64,000 bases of DNA, taken from positions 1 to 64,000 of the forward strand of contig NW_019773548.1 of NCBI RefSeq assembly GCF_001039355.2, in the 5' to 3' direction. The translations under genes were made by a program, and so were the position numbers. Positions 25,301 through 34,328 of this stretch are shown here, in pieces (positions within the stretch are counted from its first letter, which is position 1; each line of letters opens with the position of its first letter). A model generated the notes under the pieces. The model was not told where the DNA came from. It searched no databases and was given only the letters and a program-made list of their open reading frames with translations. This stretch comes from Lingula anatina. Taxonomy: Eukaryota > Brachiopoda > Lingulata > Lingulida > Lingulidae.

Positions 25301-28300
25301 CTGAATATATCGACACATAAATACAGGCTTGACATTAAATATGGAATACGTTTCCGAATTTTTTAATTAAATTATTCCATTTTTCTGACTGATAAATGAA
25401 ATTGAGGCTTAAAAGCTGTTTTAGTAACTTAAATTGAAATCGCCATGGAAGCATTCATTGCTGATTCCAAGTCATACGACAACCATTAAAAGTGATATTT
25501 TGGGATATCCATATTATCCAAATTGTCATCTGTAAAACTGTTACACGCCCCACAAGGAACCTCATGTCAGTGTCTAGTCATAGTAACGGTCGGGTGTGTG
25601 TCTGACCTCACATGGCTGCTACTAGGCCTCTCAAGCGGCAAGGCAATCCTTGGAAATGATTTTTAGACATCCCAGATATCGCTCAAAAACTGTTCAATTT
25701 GGTTGCGTTTTGTTGTATGATAAGTAGGTTGTTGATTCGGCGAGTAATTACCTAACAACATATTGTCTACGTATTTTAAATCTGGCGATCTTGAAGACCA
25801 GGGTAGCTGCTCATTTACTTGGTTATGTAAGCTATCTGCGATTAAAAGTGCTCTGTTTGAACCGGCATTTTCACAGTGTGCCCTAAAATTCTTCCTAAGG
25901 TACCCCTGTCAAATGGTAGTCAAGTGGTTCCCAGATTATTCCTGTATTTTATGTGGTCCAGGTTGTTCTCGATAACTATCATTGGTGTCTTGGCACCAAT
26001 GGGTTATCCGCTCCAAATACTGGTGCTGTTATTGACCCTAGTCACTTTTGACGCGGCACACGCTTCGTCGTAAGCCTAATCAGGATGTCTGTAAAATCTA
26101 CTTTGGCGGTGCAGGTAAAATCAATAAAGAAAACCACGTATTTTCAGTGTTCTATCCAGAGTTGTGCAATGCAGCAGTGCTACAGCCATGGTGTAGTCAG
26201 TTAATTGGTACCGACACGCCTGCCTACACACTTTTCCAATTACATATTTTGTGTGAGATCTGAGCGTTAAATAAAAGCATTTCAACCTGGGTATAACTCT
26301 GAAAGTAAAATTTCATATTATAAATGTCAAGTTTGTATTTTGACACTTGTATTTGTGCATTATATTGAAGTTATTTTTAACAATAACATAAAAAACAATA
26401 CCTCTTATAAGCTCCAACAAGATTTTACCTAATAATTTAAATTCATTTTTTAAAAGTGATGAAAAGCTGATTTTTTTAAAATTATTATAAAAGACGCCTT
26501 TTGCTTAGAAGTGCTTTGAGTGTTTTATTTTAATTTTATTATCATTATTTCAAACTTGTTTTATAGGCTTGTGAGGACAATTTTAAAAAACTTGGCTATG
26601 ACGACACCACTTTTATTGCTGGGATGAGCAAAGAGGTATATTTTTAAATGTCATATGATAGAACTGCAGATGATTTACGATCGCCCCAGGAATTAAACAA
26701 TGCTAACATTACATGAAGAATATGTGGTAGGCCTACAGTCCATCTCAAGTCAATTAAATACAAATACAAGCTACAATGATCTTATGTCAGACTGATTTGT
26801 TGTTATCAATAGATAGCATAAAAATGTAGATTCCTAGCCCACACATGGTCCTCGACAAACTTTTTTCTTTTATCTTTTTCAGGAAATTCGCCAAGTCGGC
26901 ATAATGAGCAGGGACCACGTTAACCTGGTACACGCTGAGGTACAAAGACTTCCCGCCTTTCAAATAGACCCACAGGTACCAACAGACACTGCAGCAAAGG
27001 TGAGGGTGTGTTAAACTTTATTGTAAATATGTGCTGTGGATAAATCTGCTTTTTTATCGAGGAGAATAGGAATAACATACAGGATACATTTAATCCATTG
27101 CCTAATTTCCTTATTGATGTAAGCACGCCTTTGAAATAATGGATTTACACTTCAGGAAAGGTGGATTACCTCCATTGGCCTTGTAAGATACAGGAAAGCA
27201 CTACTAGACAACTTTGATGACTTGATGACCACTACAGACAAAGATCAACTGAGGATTAAATATGGAATTCACAAACCAGGTAGATATTATTGTAATACCT
27301 GAACAGTGTGCTACTACAGTCATTGGTCCGACGCCTGTGGTCAGTAAAATTCCGTGCAGACCAGGTTTTCAGAATGTGTAATTTTAGTGGTCCAACATGA
27401 CTAGTATACTTTTTTCGATGAAAATAACCTTAAAGGGATAATAACTCTTCATATGAGATCTATATTTCACAATAAAAACATTGTGAATAACTCATAGAAA
27501 TATAATATATTCTGTTTTACCACAAAAACAGCAGTTATAGCTATTATTCTGATATCTGAGCTTGTCTTTAGACGATGTAAGCTCCATTGATGGCTATACT
27601 ATGTTAAAATCTCTTAAGAGATTTTAACAAAAAAACAAACATTTAGAAAAAAAACCAGGGACTAACTTTGAATGTAAAAATGGATTCATTAACCATTGGT
27701 AAGTATGAGAAAATTGTTGTTCACTCCAGGAAAATTCATTTTTTGGCCAAAACAAAGAGTTATTATCACTTTAATCCACAGTTTTCCATAGATATGTATG
27801 AGTTTGTCTCCAATAGTGAAGTTTTTCAGAAAGATTGACAAAATAAAGTTTTTTAAGAAAACTATGTTAATGTGTAATAGGTTGAAAATTAAGTTCTGAT
27901 TGACATGTTTGTTTGGACCACTGATTTGTAATGCAAACCAAAAGATTTTAGAAAATTGGTGGTCCGAATGGCCAGTAAAATGAAACGTTTACGGTACAGA
28001 TTTTACCTGCGTTCTTAACCAATGTTTGTGTGTAGGCATGTTCATCTCCCCGCTTCAAGATTTAAAAAAATGCAGGACAGGGAACAGTGTCAGCATTTTC
28101 CTTTCTCCCAGTCGACGAGCAGTCTCTTATTTTTCCGTCAGTCAGCTACTGGATGATTTCCATAAGCAATGCATATAGCCTAATTGCATAAATTGTAGAC
28201 CTACAACAGGCCCCCCTCCCCCCCCCCCCCCCCAAGCCATTTTTCTCAGTTCACGGTAATTGACGTGCTTGTGTGCGTAAGTTTTCATGTTGTCTTTTAA

Positions 28301-30016
28301 ATGCAGTACAAAACGTATAATTTAGTAAGTGCATGTTTTTCTGTTTTTGCATTATAACTTGACGCCATTTTTGTCTCATACCAGGTCACTTGAAGCGCCT
28401 GTACAAGTCCATCCAGCAGCTTCGACCGGCTACTCTTGGTAAGACCACATGGGTGACTGTCTCAATTATGACTCCATCATCTATTGTATTTATACACAGA
28501 TTAAATTACGGTCATATATCTCTTGGTGGAATTTTTAATGTTCTACTAACTAATTTATGTAATTGTGTTCATGAAACATGAAACTTTTCTTCACACATGG
28601 CAATCCTAAATAGATATAATGTGTACATTGAGTATATGCGTGTGTGTGTGTGTGTGTTTGTGTTTACGATGGATGTTCTCTAGTGTAATATTGCATCTAA
28701 ATCATATTCATCAGTGAATTATTCATTCTTAACAGCACGTCACCAGGTAATTATTATTGCATACAATCGAAACTCAAAAGGAACCTAGGTAGTGACTGGA
28801 TTATATAGATTCCACTTCTTCTGCTTTTGTAGATGAAGCNTGTGTTTGTGTGTGTGTGTTTACGATGGATGTTCTCTAGTGTAATATTGCATCTAAATCA
28901 TATTCATCAGTGAATTATTCATTCTTATCAGCACGTCACCAGGTAATTATTATTGCATACAATCGAAACTCAAAAGGAACCTAGGTAGTGACTGGATTAT
29001 ATAGATTCCACTTCTTCTGCTTTTGTAGATGAAGCAAGCTTGATGAAGGTCCGAGAAAAATTGAAAAGCTGCAAGTCTTATACACTCACCCCAGAAGTGA
29101 GAAGAGAGAAAGAATTTTGGAAAAATCTTATTGATAAGCGCTTGAAACCTTCCGCAGTATTCAAGGAAAAGGAGGACGCACTTAAAAGTAAATGGTCCCA
29201 TGAGTAAATATTTTTCTTTTCTTAATCCTTAATTTAACCTAATCTCTAATCACTACCTATTTAAACGAATTAAGTAATTAAATTTTATAAACCATGTAGA
29301 ACATAACAGTGTCGCTCCCATGGCAAACATTTTGATTATTTACTAGATGAGCTGTTAGATCTCCGCAAGACGGCACTGATGTGGTTTGCGGTAGTAAACA
29401 CGTTGTGGCTCACAATATTCCTCACCCTTGGTAACTTGGGTACAGACCCAGAAAAACCCGACCTCCAACTTTTTGGGAATAATCCATTAGGTAATATGAG
29501 GTTCCTATATTTTCCATTTTATATCAAATGTGGGCCTATATACTACTGGGTTGTTAAGTGTCGTATGATTACAAAATGCACGATATTTTCATCGTAACGA
29601 CTACATATTAGATATTGTTCTCTTTTATTTTTCTATTTTTCCTAGGAAATTGATTTACCCAAATTACATCCTTGCATATTATACATTTATTTTAGTAACC
29701 CATGATCTTATTCTTGACTGAAAATTACATGTACACATTAATTTATTCAATGACATATCTTATTACAGGTCTAGTGTTTCTGTTCATCTTCTGCTTCCTG
29801 CTTATCGTACAGTTCCTGGCCATGCTGTGCCATCGACTGCTGACCTTCGTCCATTTGTTGGCGCGTGCGACCTTGGGTGAAGGGAATGGCGTTTGCTGTT
29901 GCCCAAAACTAAGTCGCAACGTATCCAGTGGAGGAAATGGCGTTTGCTGTTGCCAAAGAACAGGCGATCCAGAACAGCCATACCAAACCTTAAGGGATAT
30001 TGCCAGTATAAATTAG
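8287..30016 (+). CDS. Chitin synthase, family-2 glycosyltransferase with tandem SAM domains (23 exons)
   Basis: Polymerises UDP-GlcNAc into chitin at the plasma membrane (family knowledge). I joined these exons by reading frame; all have GT-AG borders and compatible phases: 8287-8736, 12160-13101, 13331-13480, 15844-16027, 17005-17153, 17571-17685, 20569-20774, 21279-21446, 21578-21833, 22047-22162, 22743-22863, 23210-23320, 23809-23892, 24152-24227, 24610-24698, 25155-25258, 26567-26635, 26883-26999, 27156-27279, 28385-28438, 29029-29187, 29347-29490, 29769-30016. Total 4236 nt, about 1411 residues. Signature motifs: DADVKF at 674-679, GEDRWLCTLL near 779-788, QRRRW at 817-821, SWGTRE near 1016-1021. 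About nine membrane segments lie before the catalytic core, five after it and two at the C-terminus. Two SAM domains lie between the last two membrane groups. No N-terminal myosin motor, unlike many mollusc enzymes. The start is the ATG shared by both copies of exon 1 (A at -3, G at +4). Confidence 0.93.
9799..10556 (+). mobile_element. Inverted-repeat DNA element A, copy 2
   Basis: Same as 4626-5391 with intact termini AGCCTCGGTCACAACCGG / CCGGTTGTGACCGAGGCT, flanked by TTA. It keeps the TATAAAAGG promoter-like box near 10121 and the short MPPKGKGNK frame. Confidence 0.75.
10858..11716 (-). mobile_element. Inverted-repeat DNA element B, copy 2 (complete)
   Basis: Both termini present (AGCCTCAGTCACAACCGG left, CCGGTTGTGACCGAGGCT right). 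Long subterminal stretches are inverted copies of element A, for example the block around 11560-11710 against 9800-9960. On the minus strand it holds the TATA box and the MPPKGK start. A and B together form an imperfect 1.9-kb palindrome. Confidence 0.75.
12160..13101 (+). CDS. Chitin synthase exon 2: N-terminal membrane bundle
   Basis: Largest coding exon of the gene, 942 nt, phase 0 at both ends, encoding residues 151-464. I see about seven hydrophobic segments, separated by a basic loop rich in Arg and Ser (residues near 200-215) and by a loop with the acidic run HDDD. This multi-pass region before the glycosyltransferase domain is typical of metazoan chitin synthases. The exon begins right after a pyrimidine-rich TTTCAG acceptor and ends at CGG before GTATGC. 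A truncated second copy of its first 175 nt is at 6782-6956. Confidence 0.9.
13278..13317. repeat. (ATT)n microsatellite in intron 2
   Basis: About 13 ATT units ending 13 bases before the exon 3 acceptor, close enough to act as part of the pyrimidine-rich tract. Confidence 0.9.
13713..14076. mobile_element. Inverted-repeat element in intron 3
   Basis: Ends share GGTCTGGCAAAT about 20 bases in from a GGTATACCATAT-like terminus, in inverted orientation. The interior is AT-rich. An inner stretch (13851-13967) recurs in the same orientation at 14836-14961, as if part of a second copy. Confidence 0.5.
14330..14620. repeat. Degenerate TACTGC/ATGCT repeat tract in intron 3
   Basis: The words TACTGC, ATGCT and GCTGCTAAT recur many times in loose register, with TTAATGC spacers. 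A comparable TGCAGCA-rich tract is at 23030-23160. No coding sense seen. Confidence 0.5.
15076..15685. mobile_element. DNA transposon remnant with GGGGCCCGTTTCACGAA ends, intron 3
   Basis: Ends GGGGCCCGTTTCACGAA and its near complement, followed by subterminal GTTAGTTAG motifs repeated in both arms. The inside (minus strand, near 15510-15300) has a broken basic frame starting MSKIERLLRPRRRPRP. This suggests a decayed transposase-associated gene, possibly Harbinger-like. 610 bp. Confidence 0.65.
16247..16758. mobile_element. Inverted-repeat element with nested palindrome, intron 4
   Basis: Ends GCATTCAGAACATTTTAATC and complement of GCATTCAGGACAACTTGATC. Inside, 16441-16516 pairs with 16614-16687. 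Several copies of GGACTAACTGATCCGC-like words occur. No coding sequence. Confidence 0.65.
18030..20490 (-). pseudogene. Dead Tc1/mariner transposase, split by an inserted element (intron 6)
   Basis: Minus strand. The 5' part (20490 down to 19833) reads SQIAARYGVSGQ, a helix-turn-helix word, then NRRSRFTWAAKP and FVFSGESIF, a decayed form of the family's VLFSDESRF. The 3' part (18261 down to 18030) reads RVDWPARLPDVIPNKNLW, equivalent to the family's WPA.SPDLNPIE.LW. Frameshifts and stops are frequent. Between the parts sits the palindromic element 18262-19832. The segment with the second catalytic Asp is missing. Confidence 0.7.
18262..19832. mobile_element. 1.6-kb palindromic repeat element inside the dead transposase
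   Basis: The left arm has about three and the right arm about two units of roughly 190 bp (words GACTCCCCTATGAAAAAGCT and TTATGAAGAATATATTGGAA), in opposite orientations. Outer ends carry self-complementary GTCAGATTTTCAT motifs. A single-arm relative is at 32760-33445. No coding sequence. Confidence 0.75.
20569..21833 (+). CDS. Chitin synthase catalytic core exons 7-9
   Basis: Three exons (20569-20774, 21279-21446, 21578-21833) hold the processive GT2 motifs. Exon 7 carries ATDADVKF, whose Asp residues bind metal and UDP-sugar, and ends with HWLQK. Exon 8 carries CAPGCF and the ED of GEDRWL, the presumed catalytic-base motif. Exon 9 carries QRRRW, the product-channel motif, followed by the first C-terminal membrane segment. 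All key residues are present, so the enzyme should be active. Exon 9 ends in phase 1 before a (TA)n-rich donor region. Confidence 0.93.
22383..22530. repeat. Near-perfect 60-bp-arm hairpin in intron 10
   Basis: Arms 22383-22442 and 22471-22530 are inverted copies with about five mismatches, separated by 28 bases that contain another GTATCTCGAAA. The arms hold GCGCACGTGC. Probably a small foldback element. As RNA it would form a long stable hairpin. Confidence 0.8.
23030..23160. repeat. TGCAGCA-rich tract in intron 11
   Basis: Repeated TTGCAGCA / TGCTGCAAAT words ending about 50 bases before exon 12. Partly self-complementary. Confidence 0.5.
23856..23981 (+). repeat. 63-bp tandem duplication of the exon 13 end and its donor site
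   Basis: Unit 1 (23856-23918) contains the last 37 bases of exon 13 and the GTATGT donor at 23893. Unit 2 (23919-23981) repeats it with few changes, but the donor GT reads GTTAGT. A pseudo-exon end therefore lies inside intron 13. Confidence 0.85.
25155..28438 (+). CDS. Chitin synthase exons 16-20: tandem SAM domains
   Basis: Exons 25155-25258, 26567-26635, 26883-26999, 27156-27279 and 28385-28438. SAM1 spans about residues 1092-1155: it starts at VKNWLS, passes KKLGYDDTTFIAGMSKE and IRQVGI, and ends at HAEVQRL. SAM2 spans about 1170-1224: it starts at ERWITSIGLVRYRKAL, passes LRIKYGI and GHLKRL, and ends at IQQL. Both follow the SAM pattern of W, GY/GL, hydrophobic core, DL/GI and a last helix with H-R/K. 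SAM domains usually self-associate or bind partner SAMs, so they may cluster the synthase. Between the two is a Pro-rich link ending at the acceptor of exon 19. Confidence 0.82.
25440..26260 (-). pseudogene. Dead Tc1/mariner transposase in intron 16
   Basis: Minus strand, from 26260 down. It reads pieces such as SIWSG, GAKTPMIVIENNLDHIKYRN, LPWSSRSPDL and PLERPSSSH. These follow the Tc1 order of W.G, TP...I.G.L....Y, PW.SRSPDL and the C-terminal tail. Broken by many stops and frameshifts. No N-terminal part recognised. Confidence 0.6.
27434..27770. mobile_element. piggyBac-type MITE, copy 2 (opposite orientation, intron 19)
   Basis: Same family as 1280-1575, inverted, with TTAA at 27430-27433 and 27771-27774. 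It keeps an internal palindrome near 27610 (ATCTCTTAAGAGAT). Inserted between chitin synthase exons 19 and 20. Confidence 0.85.
28206..28235. repeat. Poly-C tract in intron 19
   Basis: Run of C interrupted by one T, about 180 bases before exon 20. Confidence 0.9.
28641..29036. repeat. About 195-bp direct repeat on both sides of a single N
   Basis: 28641-28839 and 28841-29036 are nearly identical, covering a (GT)n tract, intron 20 sequence and the first bases of exon 21. The N at 28840 separates them, so this is an unmerged contig overlap. The partial exon 21 start at 28833-28839 is not a real exon. Confidence 0.9.
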
Positions 30017-30596
30017 CAAACATAGTGGCATTTTCACTTCCTTTTCTACAATTTGTTCAGGAAGATTCTTTATTTGACGCTTATATCGAATATGTTTTTT
30101 TATATCAATCACAATGACGATCAGCAGACGTTAAGTATTGGATTAAATGAAATGGCCACTAACATAATCGCATATTAAATGCCATGTTTCTTGCGATTTG
30201 TGTTCCCACTTTTTTCATATTACACGTCAGTTAAATGACTATATTCTTTTGATAAATACATATCTAATATGTCTTATTAGATAACATAATTTTGAAGAAT
30301 GTAGACTTTATACATATTTTATTTTCTACTGGAATTTTTTCATGTGTGCATGTTCCTCAAAATCGTAGAGCGGCAAAATTTGACCTTGGCAACATCGTAA
30401 CTTTGGCCACTATTCCTCAACAAGAGAGTGTGTGGGGAAATTTCGGTTAAAGTATTTTCCAATCAATATTGGAGGTACATCATATATTTGTCTTTGCATG
30501 GAAACAAATGTTTCAGTTGTATTTAGACTTTTAAATGAAGTTGTACACAAGCCCGGGTTTGATGATGCATGTTTTTTTTTTCCTTAAAATAATAAC

Positions 30597-30606
30597 AATA
30601 AATAAA
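30597..30606 (+). terminator. Candidate poly(A) signals of the chitin synthase gene
   Basis: Overlapping AATAAA hexamers about 580 bases past the stop codon at 30016. No earlier canonical hexamer was noticed, only an ATTAAA near 30143. Confidence 0.3.
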
Positions 30607-32759
30607 ATAAGGATTTGACGACCCGTATGCCTTAAAACGAGTCCAACGCGACACATGTTTGTTTACATTAACAAGTATCTTTATTTTAGCAATTATCATT
30701 GTTGATTTAACACACAAGTCTATTTTATCTGGTGGCGTATATGGCTACTGTTTATATTACTTATACGCTTAGTTCACCATTTCAATATTGTTAAACCGGT
30801 TAATTGTATGAAATCTTTATTCAAGACTTGGGAGTGTATGATGTATGTGCATAGGGAAAATACAAGTTCATCATGTTCATGTACATGCCATTAACAAATA
30901 CATATTGTTATGAAAAAGAAAAATTACGACTGAGTTTGATAACTTTTTTATTTCATATTCTTAGCATGAAAAATCATTTTAATTACATAATTTCCGGAAA
31001 AATTTTTTGTAAATAAAAAATTCAACAATTTCTTTTACTGAGCATAAATAATCAATCTCATTTATTTAGTTTTAAAATTATCATAGAGAAATTAAAATAA
31101 ACTAATCATTAAATATTTTACTCATAATAATAATCAATATCATTTTCTTAGTTAAGAGTTATCAATAAAGAATTTCATGAATACATGTAGTTGCAATACG
31201 CCACCAAAATTTCTCAGATTTAAACAGTTTGTTTCATCGCCCCAAAAATAAAAAAAATATCTTGCCAGTATGGAGCCTCACACACTTCACTTGGAGCTGT
31301 CACCCTGCGGTTCAAACACGTACTGAAATGCATCAGAGGGGCTAAGGGAGCATAAAAAACTGGTTGCTCACAACAAAATATGTCCTTGGCATGCAAACTA
31401 TAAATATAAAAAGTCAACAAAAGTTTTTAAAATATGATTCATTTTTCACTCACCTCTCTCAGAAAAAAAAAAGACTGTAACATATGAATCTAAAGATTTT
31501 AATTGTCCTATAAAGCTGACCTGAATTGATGCAACTATGCAGGCACCAACGAATCCCACATGACCCGATATCTCTGATCTGGTATAATACAAGACATTTA
31601 AAACATATTGGTTTAATTGGCAGGTAGCATACGAATTATGAGAATTGCCCGAGTAGAGTTTCTGCACTTAATATACCCTATGGAGAATATTGAAGAACCT
31701 AATTGTGTCTGTGTTAATGTGACAATGGTCTTCTTTGGAACGACCGACCTTGACCTTTCCTCTAGAACTACGTAACATATACGATCGACTGTTCACGTGC
31801 CCGCCACTTATCTGTCTTCACATGGCCGTTCCCTGTGTAACCTACCACGTCCAATTGAATTCCAGGCGATATAGATGACGCCAGACTAACCACTGAACTT
31901 CATCGTCGTCTTCCTTGTACCATCAGCGGCGACCAGTGGAGGTCAGTGGCGTGCTCTCAACGTCTTTCTGCTTCCTATGAGACCAATGAGCGTTGTAAGG
32001 GCGACCTGGGCGAGAACTAGAAACTTTAAAGTGCTTCGATATATTCTATTTTTTTATTTCATCATTTCTGTCCCATTTGACCAAATCGCATGAGGCCCCT
32101 TCTATAACTATCCTCAGTTGTGTCGGAAAATAATATTAGAAATATATTTAAAAAAACAACATAAAACTTGTATACGAGACTTCAATTTCAAAAACCGTTA
32201 GACAGCGTGAAACATGTATATGTGGGTCCGACAAGGAGCTCAAAGTCTTAAAGGATTTCAGCCAGACCATCAGAAAATGTCTTGAACGGAGCATAACCTT
32301 CAGAAACATGCCCAAATAATTATTTCTTAATCAAAATACACTAACTAGAAATTCATTTTGTAAATATCAAGCTTCTAAAAAGAATCATTTTCGTTAGGCC
32401 TGGGAGTTAATGAGCTACGGTGACGACATAAAAGCCACAGGAGGAGAGGGCCAGCGTGTTTAGCTGTCAAACCGAGCTGCCACTATCTACCTGCAGGATG
32501 ACTGTTCAAACTCCTGATAACAGTTCATACCCATTCACCTCTCTAATCCGACAGGTTTAAATACTCCTGAAGGCACATGAAACCATTTTCCTGTCAGTTC
32601 AAACCTTTAACTAGTATTTAATTACGACTTGCTATACTAGCATAAACTAGTATTTATTTACTTTATCTACTAGTATAATCAGATATTCTCAATATATACG
32701 TCCATTTGAAGTAAACAGAAGAATTATATTTTTTCTAAAACCTTGGTGAAAGAAAGTGA
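30607..32759. other. Intergenic stretch without a recognised gene
   Basis: Apart from the repeat at 31217-31640, AT-rich unique sequence. Open frames are short and lack splice or domain support. Confidence 0.5.
31217..31640. repeat. Dispersed repeat flanking the SABATH-like gene, copy 1
   Basis: About 420 bases, clearly but imperfectly related to 38888-39260, in the same orientation. Shared words include GGCATGCAAACT, CTCACACACTTCAC-like and GGGAGCATA. Minus-strand frames differ between copies, so coding is unlikely. Confidence 0.6.
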
Positions 32760-33445
32760 TAAATCTATTGTGTGTCTCTGTGCAAACTATGTAGAAAACA
32801 ATGGTATGGTGACTGAATATGAAATAGGTCCTTTTCTTTATGGGAATCCAAATCTCATGGGTATAAAAATGAAGATTTTCATAATTTATTTTTCATCCTT
32901 TCACTCACTATTTTATCATAAAACTTTTAAATATTTCCAATATATTTTTCATAAAGTATCCTAATAGAAAAGATGTCAGAATGATCATCAAATATCAAAT
33001 AAATAGCTTTTTCATAGGGGAGTTATTGGGTGATAAAATGCACATTTTTAATTTTCTATTTTTCATGTTTTTTTTTAGTTTTTTCACCCAATAGTTTACC
33101 ATCAAACTTTCAAATATTTCCAATATAATCTTCATAAAGTAAATTTAAAGGAAAGATGTAGAAATGATCATCCAATATCAAATAAATAGCTTTTTCAAAG
33201 GGGAGACAATGGGCGGTTAAGTGCACATTTTTAATTTTCATATTTTTTCATGAAAATATTCACCTGCAAACTTAAAAAAAAAAGCCAAAGTATCCTCCAT
33301 TTTACATACTACAATATCACAGTCATATACTCAAATAAAATAAGATTTATGAACATTTGTGGTGGGGGAGTCAAATTTTCATGGGGAGTCAGATTTTCAT
33401 TATGAAAATCTGACTGGGGGAGTCAGATTTTCATGTTACACCAGT
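32760..33445. mobile_element. Dispersed relative of the 18.3-19.8 kb palindromic element
   Basis: Matches the right arm of 18262-19832 from CTGTGCAAACTATGTAGAAA onward and ends with AGTCAGATTTTCATGTTACA, the same terminus as the left end at 18262. Lies just upstream of the possible SABATH-like first exon. Confidence 0.75.
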
Positions 33446-33502
33446 CCCTTGCTCCCTTTACCTCCACCTGGGTGCACGAGTATACACTGTGTATGGAAAA
33501 TG

Positions 33503-33570
33503 CAGAAAAACGTCGCTTTTTTTTTTTCTCAAAATGGAAAGTTTCGCAAAGGTAGCGCAGTCTATCAGGT
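33503..33570 (+). other. Possible upstream exon of the SABATH-like gene
   Basis: An open stretch ending NGKFRKGSAVYQ precedes a strong CAG/GTATGT donor in phase 0. Family members start with a 'Y..nS..Q' substrate-binding motif, which this resembles weakly. A second open stretch at 33657-33755 has an AG acceptor and a GTAACA donor but no recognisable motif. Neither contains the Gly-rich SAM-binding loop, and the phase needed by the exon at 34329 (phase 2) is not supplied. Speculative. Confidence 0.2.
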
Positions 33571-34328
33571 ATGTAATAATGATAGATTTAAACTGATATC
33601 TGCATATCAGGTGACCAAGGTGACCGATTACTCATAAATAATAATTTCTCCAGGTCTTGAATCTTTCACAGGCAGATTTCATTGACCATACTGATAGTCA
33701 TAGCACACATGATATTGCTTGTGTAAAACATTTTATAGCAAAGCTATTTGAGGTAACATGGACTTATTTATCCCATGTGGAAGTAAAATTATCAAGCGAC
33801 CGGGCCTCAGAGGCCCGGTTTCCAGGAAATGGGACTAACTTTTGGAAAAGTTAATTTCTACATATGTTGTAAATTATTTCAAAACTAATTATTTATCCAT
33901 TGATGGGGTATAAGTTGCTTGAGGATTACATGAAAGGAACAGGCTCAAAACCTCATGCGAACGAAGAGAGAGCAAAAGATACATGGGTCCGGGCCTGCGA
34001 GGCCCCTGAAAGGTGATTGAGGGTTAATGTGTAATGTCTCATTACCTGTTCATTAAAAAAAATCATCTAATCTCATATCTGACAACAATTTAACTGGTAT
34101 TTCTTAAAATAACTGCATCAAAGTTAAATGTTTTGACGATTATTACGCATAATCATAAGTGATGTCAATTAGTTCAAAACCGACAGTGACTCTCGGGGAT
34201 TTCGCAAATTAAAGTAGCTCAATGTATGGCCCACAATGCGAAAATGTTTACAAAAGCAGTACACATTAAAAAGCGCAGATCAATTCGTGTGAACTCCCCT
34301 TATAATTACAACGCATTATATGTTCTAG

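Noticed and set aside
33800-33823. GC-rich hairpin as a terminator or RNA gene
   Set aside because: Small isolated palindrome (GGGCCTCAGAGGCCC) with no context for either role.
33657-33854. Candidate second exon of the SABATH-like gene
   Set aside because: Splice-like ends but no family motif, and the next known exon needs a different phase.
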